From the NCBI GenBank assembly GCA_051744925.1, contig JBNJDM010000005.1, forward strand, positions 1-43,781: DNA of 43,781 bases. The letters run 5' to 3'. Position numbers and translations under genes: made by a program. Of this stretch, positions 34,491 through 41,847 are shown piece by piece. This stretch comes from JACKCP01 sp051744925 (lineage in GTDB: Bacteria; Desulfobacterota; Desulfobacteria; Desulfobacterales; JACKCP01). The notes beneath the pieces were generated by a model, which did not search any database, had not been told where the DNA came from, and worked only from the letters and a program-made list of their open reading frames with translations. Numbering within the stretch: the first letter of the stretch is position 1; each line of letters starts with the position of its first letter.

Positions 34491-37472
34491 ATGAAAATAT
34501 ACAGACCTCTTCAAATAAGTTTAAATACAAATGTTATAGAACAGGACAGAAAATTCTTTTTTACTGTTTCTGCCTCGCTTGGAATTGATATTTCGTGCGG
34601 AAGAGAACTTCTTGATATAAATTATCTCCAGGATGCCTTTGAAGCCATGGGTGAAAATCCGGTTCCTGATCCGGGAATGCCAAAACCTAACGGAGAATTT
34701 ATTGTATCAGGAAATTTTTATCCTCCCGGAAAAAAACCTTCAAAAGGCGGAGAGGTTAAAGTCGGGGTTGGAAATATTGAAAAAAAACTTTATATATTCG
34801 GAAAAAGATACTGGAAAAAAGGAATTCCGACACAACCTGAATTGCTTAATTATCTTTCTCTTGACTACAAGTACGCATTCGGAGGCAAAGGATTCGATTA
34901 TAATCCGGAAGGAACAGGTTTCAATGACGGACTTCTTCCTTTAATAGAATACCCTGACGCCCTTACCGGGGCAAAAAAAGACAGACCTATGCCTGCAGGT
35001 CTGTCCCCTCTTGACCCAATGAACCCTTTAAGAACAAAATACCAGGGCACCTACGACTCAGACTATATGCTTAAATATTATCCCGGATATCCAAAAGACC
35101 ATGACTGGAGATACTTTTTAAACTCCCCTGAAGATCAGTGGGTAAAAGATTTTTTCAGAGGGGATGAATATTTTTTTCTTGAAAATCTTCATCCTGATAA
35201 AAATTTCATCAAAGGAAATCTGCCGGGTTTATATCCAAGATGTTTTTTAAACTGTATTAATAATGAAACCACTGAATTCAAAGAACTCAACCTTAATCTT
35301 GACACAATTCATTTCTTCCCTGAAAAGCTTTTATCTCTTCTTATATTCAGAGGAGTTGCAGAAGTTCATGATGATGAAGCCTTAGATATAAAAGATATCA
35401 TACTTGGGTATGAAAGGCTTAATGATAAGAAAAAAAGCTATGATCACTATAAATATTCATTTGATAAAAGGAAAAACAGTGATGATGATCTTTTAAACAA
35501 CCTTAAAACAAAAGACCTGATTCCCGATGGCTGCAGAACTGCTATGGAAATTCTTTTAACTACTGCGGACAGTGAAGATCAAGGGGAATTTTCAAAAAAT
35601 ATGGATGCAATGTTTGATTCTTTTGAAAAAAAAATTGATGAAGAAACAGATAAAGCCCTCGCAGATGCTCAAAATGTCGATTTTTTTAAATATCCACCTG
35701 CTAAAGTTATGGAAAATCTCAGCGAAGAGGAAAAAAAGAGTTTTCTTACTAAGGACGGAACCCCTGATTTAAAAAAAATGATGAAAAAAGATAAAAAATC
35801 TGATTCTGATCTGGAAGAATTAAATTCAAAACTTGAATCTATTATTCCTGGTATAACAGGTGAAACAGGTAAAAATATCGATCTGTCCGAGTTCTCTTTT
35901 GATAAACTTGATGAAATTTTTAATGAGACAGAAGTTTTTATAGAAAAAAAACTTTCAATAGCAGAAGAACTTATAAGTGAAGAAACCGACAGAATTAAAA
36001 AAGAATTATATGATAAAATAAGAGTCATTGATGATAAAATTGAGTCTTTAAAAGCTGAAATGCCTGGTGAAAAAGAAACTGCGCAATCACTTGAAGATGC
36101 AAAAGAAAGTATATACCAAGCCTTAAAACAAATTGAGGGATTATCAGATAACTCTACAGAAAAAGCTCCTTTGCCAAGGTTTAATTCAGGAGAGATAACA
36201 AGGCTTATTGAAGATTCTTATTCAGGCTTAGATCCGGTTTTGTCGGACACTTTAAACCATCTTAATGTTTTAAAAAATTTTGAAACAGATACCCAGCAGA
36301 TAGATCATATTAATGAAAAAATTATCAAAATTATAAATGACAACAATGAAAATGGTTTCTTGAATGACCTGAAAGAAACTTTAAAGCAAGCCAAAAAAGA
36401 TTTTATGGAAATTTATCTTACAAGTGCACATTACCTGGATTACGGCACCTCACCCCACAAAATCTCAGCCAATGATTTAAAAGAGAGTCTATTAAAACAA
36501 TATTCAGAAAACCGGAACCTTTCTGGAAAAGATTTTGCCTGTATTGATTTGTCAGGAGAAAATCTTGACGGAATAGATTTAAGCGGTGCACTGCTTGAAC
36601 AGGTGAACTTCAACAAAACATCACTTAAAGGAGCTAATCTTTCAGGTACTGTGCTTTCGAGAGCTGATTTAAGAGGGGCTGATCTTTTCGGGGCTGATTT
36701 AAGAGGAGCAAATTTAGGTGATGTAAAAGCTCAGCAAGCATACTTTTCAAAATCCAACCTTGAATCTGCAATACTATCTAAAGGAGACTTTACTAATGCA
36801 GATTTTACTTATGCAAACTTAAAAGATGTAGAAATGCTTGAAATAACATTAAACTGTTCAGATTTTTCTAATGCCGTGTTAAACGGAGCTTCTTTTATTG
36901 AAAGAGATATAAAAGGAACTCTTTTTATAAACTCTGATTTAAGTTCATCATATTTTATTAACTGTGAAATTGAAGACTGTGATTTTTCAGGTGCAGTTAT
37001 GAAACAATCGGCCTTTGTTGATACCAGTATAAAAAACACATCATTTATAACCGCAGACATATCATCATCATCTTTTATTTCTTCCGGGGAGGAAGGAATT
37101 GAGTTGAATAAGGTTTACTTTACAAAGGCAGTTTTAAAACAAACCAGCTTTAACAATATAATTTTAAAAAATTCTGATTTTTCTTTTTCAAATATTGAAA
37201 ATTCTTATTTTCAGGGTTCTGATCTTACTGGCGCCGATTTTAAATATGCCAATGCTTTAAATGCCAACTTCAGAAAAACTGTTTTGATAAATGCAAACAT
37301 GGAGGGAATAAATTTATCATTGGGTTCTCTTTCAAAAGCTGATCTTTTCAGAACCAATCTTAAAAAAGCTAATCTTTACGGAACAGATCTTTTACGGGCT
37401 AATATAAAGGAAACCGAGTTGGAAGATACAAATCTCGACCGTACAATCCTTGAAAATACAGGGAAACTTTAA
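34491..37472 (+). CDS. DUF2169-coiled coil-pentapeptide repeat fusion protein
   Basis: 993 residues in three parts. Residues ~1-290 match DUF2169: YAFGGKGFDYNPEGTGF, MPAGLSPLDPMNPLRTKY, YQGTYDSDYMLKYYPGYPKD and SPEDQW. Residues ~330-670 are charged and helical, probably coiled coil. From about 684 to the end are roughly 15 coils of pentapeptide repeats (LSGADLRGADLFGADLRGAN type), a right-handed quadrilateral beta-helix. DUF2169 proteins are known as T6SS accessory or adaptor proteins next to vgrG and PAAR genes, and pentapeptide fusions of this type have been called TagA/TagB. It starts 9 nt after vgrG and overlaps the next gene by 1 nt. It is likely a cargo-loading factor, but could itself be an effector. 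Confidence 0.85.
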   Translation: MKIYRPLQISLNTNVIEQDRKFFFTVSASLGIDISCGRELLDINYLQDAFEAMGENPVPDPGMPKPNGEFIVSGNFYPPGKKPSKGGEVKVGVGNIEKKLYIFGKRYWKKGIPTQPELLNYLSLDYKYAFGGKGFDYNPEGTGFNDGLLPLIEYPDALTGAKKDRPMPAGLSPLDPMNPLRTKYQGTYDSDYMLKYYPGYPKDHDWRYFLNSPEDQWVKDFFRGDEYFFLENLHPDKNFIKGNLPGLYPRCFLNCINNETTEFKELNLNLDTIHFFPEKLLSLLIFRGVAEVHDDEALDIKDIILGYERLNDKKKSYDHYKYSFDKRKNSDDDLLNNLKTKDLIPDGCRTAMEILLTTADSEDQGEFSKNMDAMFDSFEKKIDEETDKALADAQNVDFFKYPPAKVMENLSEEEKKSFLTKDGTPDLKKMMKKDKKSDSDLEELNSKLESIIPGITGETGKNIDLSEFSFDKLDEIFNETEVFIEKKLSIAEELISEETDRIKKELYDKIRVIDDKIESLKAEMPGEKETAQSLEDAKESIYQALKQIEGLSDNSTEKAPLPRFNSGEITRLIEDSYSGLDPVLSDTLNHLNVLKNFETDTQQIDHINEKIIKIINDNNENGFLNDLKETLKQAKKDFMEIYLTSAHYLDYGTSPHKISANDLKESLLKQYSENRNLSGKDFACIDLSGENLDGIDLSGALLEQVNFNKTSLKGANLSGTVLSRADLRGADLFGADLRGANLGDVKAQQAYFSKSNLESAILSKGDFTNADFTYANLKDVEMLEITLNCSDFSNAVLNGASFIERDIKGTLFINSDLSSSYFINCEIEDCDFSGAVMKQSAFVDTSIKNTSFITADISSSSFISSGEEGIELNKVYFTKAVLKQTSFNNIILKNSDFSFSNIENSYFQGSDLTGADFKYANALNANFRKTVLINANMEGINLSLGSLSKADLFRTNLKKANLYGTDLLRANIKETELEDTNLDRTILENTGKL

Positions 37473-38530
37473 TGGATAAAGATAAATTTTCCAAAAAAGT
37501 AAAATCAGGTGATTTTATTTATAATGAAGATTTTTCAGGAAACGATTTCAGCAACTCTGATATTTCAGGAGGTTTTTTTTCTGAAGTCTGTTTCGACAAT
37601 TGTGATTTAAGCCACAGCAATATAAAAGAAGCCTTGTTTAATGAATGCTCATTTAAAAACTGCATTTTTAAAAATTCTACAGCAGACGAGGCAAACTTTA
37701 TAAAATCTAACCTGTATAAGTCAGATTTTTCCGAAATTAAGGTTTCAGGAATAAAATTCATAGATTCTGATATGAAAAAAAGTAAATTCAAATATTCAAC
37801 AATAGATGATATGTCTCTGTTTACAGATTGTGAGCTTGAAGATTCAGACTTTAATAATTCAAAAATAGAGAGTTCTGTGTTTTCATCATGCTCAATGAAT
37901 AAAACTCAGATATCAAATTCTGAGTTTTATAAAACAACATTTTATCAATGCAGTCTGCAAGGCTGTAATTTTTTCAGGACAAACATAAAACTTTCTCTTT
38001 TTCACAAAGCTCTGCTTGAAAATGCAGATTTTGATAATATGGATATTACTCAGCTTCAGTTCCACGAAACTGTATTAAAAAATTGCAGTTTTAAAAACGC
38101 TTTGGTAAAACAGGGAGGATTTATGTGGGCTGAAATTGAAGATACAAATTTTGAAGGTGCTTTTCTTGAGCTTGCAAATTTCTATTCTGCCAAAATAAGA
38201 AACTCATTATTTAATAAATCAGATCTTAGCACCTCTGGCCTTCAGAATACAGAGATTGAAAACTGTGATTTCAGCTCTGCAGTTTTCCACCAGGCCAGTC
38301 TGGAAGGCATGAAGGCTGACAAATCCATATTTAAAGGATGCGATTTTACTTATGCAGACATGTCACATGCAATTTTAAACAACTGCAATATGTCTGCTGC
38401 AGGTTTCTTTATGACAAACCTTCATATGCTGGAAGAAAATAAAACATCATGGAATGGATCTGACCTTTCTCGTTCAAAAGGAACAGATCAAAAAAGACTT
38501 AAATCCGAAACCTGGAGGCATAATGATTAA
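37472..38530 (+). CDS. pentapeptide-repeat protein (T6SS-associated)
   Basis: 352 residues, almost entirely pentapeptide repeats (about 17 coils, residues ~15-340). The repeats are less canonical than in the upstream fusion: the centre position is mostly Phe, and Cys/Ser/Asn replace Ala/Asp (FSNSDISGGFF, FKNCIFKNSTADEANF). It has no signal peptide, so it is cytoplasmic or T6SS-delivered. The start overlaps the previous stop by 1 nt (TAATG), so the two repeat proteins are made together and could stack end to end. It overlaps the next gene by 8 nt. Confidence 0.85.
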   Translation: MDKDKFSKKVKSGDFIYNEDFSGNDFSNSDISGGFFSEVCFDNCDLSHSNIKEALFNECSFKNCIFKNSTADEANFIKSNLYKSDFSEIKVSGIKFIDSDMKKSKFKYSTIDDMSLFTDCELEDSDFNNSKIESSVFSSCSMNKTQISNSEFYKTTFYQCSLQGCNFFRTNIKLSLFHKALLENADFDNMDITQLQFHETVLKNCSFKNALVKQGGFMWAEIEDTNFEGAFLELANFYSAKIRNSLFNKSDLSTSGLQNTEIENCDFSSAVFHQASLEGMKADKSIFKGCDFTYADMSHAILNNCNMSAAGFFMTNLHMLEENKTSWNGSDLSRSKGTDQKRLKSETWRHND

Positions 38531-39179
38531 TTCTCAGGCAAACCTTCTTCCTTTTCAGTCAGGTGAAAATTCATCAATAAAAACAGGGGAAGTGCTTTCT
38601 TATAAAAACAATATTGCAGATATTCTTATATCAGGGGAAAAAATAAAAGCAAAAAAAGCATTCTCCTGTTTTCTTGAGCCTATGCATAAAGATACAGTAT
38701 TATGTACATGTGATGAAAAAGGTATATATTACATACTAGGAATTCTTGAAAGAAAAGCAGAAAAAAGCATAAATATCTCATTTCCTTCAAATACTGAAAT
38801 AAATTCAGACAATGGAAATATAAATGTTAATTCTAAAAACTCTGTATCTTTTTTATCAAAAAGAATAAACTTTTTTTCCGATTCTTGTCTTTATAAAAGC
38901 AAAGAAGCCACTGTTGCATTCGACAAAGTAACTGCAAAAGGAGATGAAATTCAGGCATATTATAAAAGAATAAAAACTGCTGCAGACTTGATATCTACTA
39001 TTTCAAAACATGTAATGGATAAATTTAAGACTTATATAAGAAGCTCAAAAAGTGATATGGTCAGATCTGAACAGATAATAAGAAAATCTGAAGGACTATA
39101 TTCTGTTGAATCAAACCATACCTTGATGAAAAGTAATGAAAGCACAAAAATTGACGGCGAAAAAATACTTATGGGATAA
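38523..39179 (+). CDS. DUF3540 protein (T6SS spike-associated)
   Basis: The start is ATG 38523 (GGAGG 6 nt upstream), giving 218 residues. An in-frame ATG at 38454 lies inside the previous gene and is unlikely. It matches the DUF3540 pattern: a short strand-rich N-terminus (TGEVLSYKNNIADILI), an acidic/Asn-rich beta stretch (INSDNGNINVNSKNSV) resembling the gp5/VgrG beta-helix, and a helical YYKRIKTAADLISTISKHVM segment near the C-terminus. DUF3540 genes commonly lie between DUF2169/pentapeptide and DUF4150 genes in T6SS loci. A role in spike or cargo assembly is inferred. Confidence 0.8.
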   Translation: MINSQANLLPFQSGENSSIKTGEVLSYKNNIADILISGEKIKAKKAFSCFLEPMHKDTVLCTCDEKGIYYILGILERKAEKSINISFPSNTEINSDNGNINVNSKNSVSFLSKRINFFSDSCLYKSKEATVAFDKVTAKGDEIQAYYKRIKTAADLISTISKHVMDKFKTYIRSSKSDMVRSEQIIRKSEGLYSVESNHTLMKSNESTKIDGEKILMG

Positions 39180-39195
39180 AATAAAGGACTCTATT

Positions 39196-39600
39196 ATGTT
39201 TGCAAATTGCTCAATGCCGGGGATGGATATTGCATTCCCTGACGTATGCAGAACACCTGCTCCACCACCGGTGGGGATGCTTCCTATACCCTATCCTAAC
39301 ATTGCTGTTAAGGCTACTGCTCTTCCGCCCACAGCATCCATGAAACACCTGATAAGTTTTATGCCATCACACCATATTGGAACTACAATCCCTGTAAGTA
39401 TGGGTGACAATGCAGGTGTCCTTGGAGGAATGGCTTCACAGCTAATGATGGGACCTGCAAGAAACACCAGGTGCAGCACCAAAGTAATAACCGGAGGGAT
39501 GCCGGCAACAAGAATGCTTGATACAACCATGCAAAATCTTACCAATGCCACAGGATGCACTCTTGTCCCTGGCCAGTTCAAAGTATTATATTTAAGCTGA
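39196..39600 (+). CDS. DUF4150 PAAR-like spike-tip protein
   Basis: 134 residues from ATG 39196, preceded by AAAGGA; the frame extends upstream to 39136 but that start overlaps the DUF3540 gene. Typical DUF4150/PAAR-like segments are MFANCSMPGMDIAFPDVCRT, PPPVGMLPIPYPNIAV, MGDNAGVLGGMASQLMMGPA and the C-terminal VITGGMPATRML. PAAR-like proteins sharpen the VgrG tip and often carry a C-terminal toxin, but this one ends right after the core domain. Its cargo must therefore be separate or attached through the DUF2169 factor. Confidence 0.9.
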   Translation: MFANCSMPGMDIAFPDVCRTPAPPPVGMLPIPYPNIAVKATALPPTASMKHLISFMPSHHIGTTIPVSMGDNAGVLGGMASQLMMGPARNTRCSTKVITGGMPATRMLDTTMQNLTNATGCTLVPGQFKVLYLS

Positions 39601-39616
39601 ATAAAAAGGATTTAAA

Positions 39617-39886
39617 ATGTCAGAAAATGAAAAAAAAATTAAATTCCATGTTTCTCCTGATCTCGATTATGTATACAGAGATGTGTTCAATGTTTATGCA
39701 GGAACCGGTGATGTAGTTATTGAATTCGGCAACCAGCACAGATCAATGCCGGAAAATGTAACTGTATCAAACAGAATAGTGATGTCTGTATCCAATGCAT
39801 ACAGACTTGTAAAAACGCTGGACAGTGCTTTAAAAGATGCACAGGCTAAACTCTATCAATCAGTACAGGATAAAGAAAATGAATAA
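39617..39886 (+). CDS. small DUF3467-like protein
   Basis: 89 residues, cytoplasmic. The pattern (YRDVFNVYAGTGDVVIEFGN, then SNRIVMSVSNAYRLVKTLDSAL) matches DUF3467, a small beta-alpha domain of unknown function. It starts 16 nt after the PAAR-like gene with AAAGGA upstream, so it is probably still part of the T6SS operon. The last 8 nt overlap the next gene. Small proteins of this kind next to a spike tip can be chaperones or immunity factors, but nothing here decides that. Confidence 0.75.
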   Translation: MSENEKKIKFHVSPDLDYVYRDVFNVYAGTGDVVIEFGNQHRSMPENVTVSNRIVMSVSNAYRLVKTLDSALKDAQAKLYQSVQDKENE

Positions 39887-41012
39887 ATCTTTTATTATTA
39901 CAGTTTCAATTTTAACAGGATTTCTGTTCTTTACAGGATGTTCGGCAAAAACAGATCAGGCATACGAAAAAATAAACGTTTGCGTGACACCGAATAACGA
40001 AAAAAATATTGATACAGACAAAATAAAGTCTGACCTTGGTAAGGAAGCTGTAACCAGATGTATGGACAAATACAGTAAGTCTTTGATAAAAGATATCACA
40101 TTTACTGAAAGATTTTATTATAACCTGGAAGAGATGAAAAAATTCTGCCTTAAAACCACTGCTGTTATTACAAAACAGAACCGGTCTAAAAAATCAAAGC
40201 CTGTAAAAGTAAACAATTTCTGCTACAAAAAAGAAAATACTGATAAAAATAAATTAATTAAAAAAGCTGTTGAAAAAGGGTTAATAAACAAACTCGGCAA
40301 AAAAAATCCTGAAGTAGAAAATGCCGGCTGGGATATGCTCAAAAAAAGTATATTTGATATAAAATCGTTTAATCATGATTACTCTTCAGATGAAAATAAG
40401 ATCTGCCTTGATATAAAAGCAAAGTATTATCCTTCAGACCTAAAACTGATCACCTCAGTAAAAAGTTTTAAAAATACAGATTTTAGCATTAAAGAAGATT
40501 TTAATAATTTCACCCCCGGAGATCAGGCAAAAAAATACGGTAAAGGTCTTATAATTCAAAAAACCAATGATGGAAATGCTCTTACATCTCTTCAAAATAA
40601 AAAAACAAGTGCAGAATTTTTTGTTGGTAAAAAAGAAAACATTGAATTTAAGCTCTTACTAAACCATATCATTTCAAATAATACATCAAAATCTGATGTT
40701 CATATTCCGCTTTTAGAATTAAAATATATAAACAACAAAACAGATGATTTTAAAATAATAGTGAAAAAAGATAAAATCGGCAATTATAAGGCAGATTTCA
40801 TGGTTGGACGACAAAAGTCTGAAAACATAGATATATCTTTTGCTGACAATTATAATGTCTTTAAAATAATCAAAAATAACAGAGAAATAAGAGTTTTCCT
40901 GAACGGAAAATTCACAGGTGCATTTATGTCATCAGGAAATATTATTGATACTGTGGAAGTAATTGTTGACCAGAAAACTCTTTTAAAAGGTATAGAGATC
41001 AAAGAAATTTAA
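39879..41012 (+). CDS. lipoprotein of unknown function at the end of the T6SS operon
   Basis: The start is ATG 39879, giving lipoprotein signal MNKSFIITVS, a hydrophobic core and lipobox FTGC; an upstream in-frame ATG (39837) would lie inside the DUF3467-like gene. The 377-residue product has a Cys/Lys-rich N-terminal half. The C-terminal half (about 215-377) of repeated beta strands looks like a LamG/jelly-roll domain, with LLELKYINNKTDDFKIIV, YNVFKIIKNNREIRVFLNG and FTGAFMSSGNIIDTVEVIVD as strand pairs. No family is recognised. It is coupled to the DUF3467-like gene by an 8-nt overlap. A periplasmic immunity role is possible but speculative. Confidence 0.7.
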   Translation: MNKSFIITVSILTGFLFFTGCSAKTDQAYEKINVCVTPNNEKNIDTDKIKSDLGKEAVTRCMDKYSKSLIKDITFTERFYYNLEEMKKFCLKTTAVITKQNRSKKSKPVKVNNFCYKKENTDKNKLIKKAVEKGLINKLGKKNPEVENAGWDMLKKSIFDIKSFNHDYSSDENKICLDIKAKYYPSDLKLITSVKSFKNTDFSIKEDFNNFTPGDQAKKYGKGLIIQKTNDGNALTSLQNKKTSAEFFVGKKENIEFKLLLNHIISNNTSKSDVHIPLLELKYINNKTDDFKIIVKKDKIGNYKADFMVGRQKSENIDISFADNYNVFKIIKNNREIRVFLNGKFTGAFMSSGNIIDTVEVIVDQKTLLKGIEIKEI

Positions 41013-41072
41013 ATTTATTGGTAAAAAAAACTTTTTTGTTCATCAACTAAATAAAAATAAAACAGGAGCTTT

Positions 41073-41402
41073 ATGGAATTTACAACCTTTAAAAAAAACA
41101 GCAGCCTTGTAATAAAAATAACAGGAAGAATGGATGCTTCAAATTCACAGCTTTTTGAAAAAGAAGCAAACAGTTATATAGATAATGATAATGAAACCAA
41201 TATTGTAGTTGATCTTGAGGAGCTTGAATATATAAGCAGTGCCGGTTTAAGAAGTATTCTCATTGCCGGTAAAAAACTTAAAAGTTTAAACGGTTCCTTA
41301 AAGCTTTGTAACTTAAACGGAATGGTTGAAGAAGTGTTTGAAATATCAGGCTTCTCAGCTATTTTTGAAACATTTGATTCTTTAGAGGAAGCGGTTGAAT
41401 AA
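41073..41402 (+). CDS. STAS-domain anti-anti-sigma-type protein
   Basis: 109 residues, a single STAS domain of the SpoIIAA/BtrV type. The phosphorylation site is in YISSAGLRS: Ser56 is the equivalent of the SpoIIAA phosphoserine. In partner switching, the unphosphorylated form binds the RsbW-type kinase and frees the kinase's other partner. A GGAG ribosome site precedes ATG 41073. The next gene overlaps by 8 nt, which fits a two-protein switch made in fixed ratio. It is 60 nt downstream of the T6SS-linked lipoprotein gene. Confidence 0.92.
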   Translation: MEFTTFKKNSSLVIKITGRMDASNSQLFEKEANSYIDNDNETNIVVDLEELEYISSAGLRSILIAGKKLKSLNGSLKLCNLNGMVEEVFEISGFSAIFETFDSLEEAVE

Positions 41403-41823
41403 TCAAAAAAACAAATTCCATATTTCTGTTAATGCTGATCGTGATAATTTAAGCAAAATCATTGATTCAGTTATAGAATACTATTTGTCTATTTTTGGCA
41501 GTGAAACAATCTATCATAAACTTGAGCTTATTCTTGAAGAACTACTTGTAAACATTTGTGATTATGCTTATGCCGATAAAACCGGCCTGATTGAAATCAA
41601 TGCACATGCAGATCATCCTTTTTTCTATGTTGAAATAACCGATTCAGGTAAGCTGTTTAATCCGCTTGAAAATGAAGAACCTCAGACCAGCCTTTCCATT
41701 GATGAAAGAAAGATAGGCGGCATAGGCATTCATCTTGTTAAAAAGTTTTCTGATTCAGTTCAATATTTAAGAAAAGATAATAAAAATATTTTAAAATTTT
41801 CGATAAAAGCCGGTAAAAACTGA
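41395..41823 (+). CDS. RsbW-type serine kinase / anti-sigma-like ATPase
   Basis: 142 residues of the GHKL (HATPase_c_2) family. The N box LEELLVNICDYAY has the catalytic Glu49 and Mg-binding Asn53; G1 (ITDSGKLFNP) and G2 (GGIGIHLVKKFSD) boxes follow. Such kinases phosphorylate the STAS partner on serine and bind either it or a sigma factor or other target. The start is TTG 41395, within the end of the STAS gene, so translation is coupled. No sigma factor gene is adjacent; the alternative target is unknown. Confidence 0.92.
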   Translation: MNNQKNKFHISVNADRDNLSKIIDSVIEYYLSIFGSETIYHKLELILEELLVNICDYAYADKTGLIEINAHADHPFFYVEITDSGKLFNPLENEEPQTSLSIDERKIGGIGIHLVKKFSDSVQYLRKDNKNILKFSIKAGKN

Positions 41824-41847
41824 ATTTAAAATGTAAACGGAATAAAA

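Noticed and set aside
34491..38530. Pentapeptide-repeat DNA considered as a tandem DNA repeat or CRISPR-like array
   Set aside because: The periodicity is in the protein (5-residue steps); the nucleotide units are too diverged to be a DNA repeat and have no constant repeat/spacer pattern.
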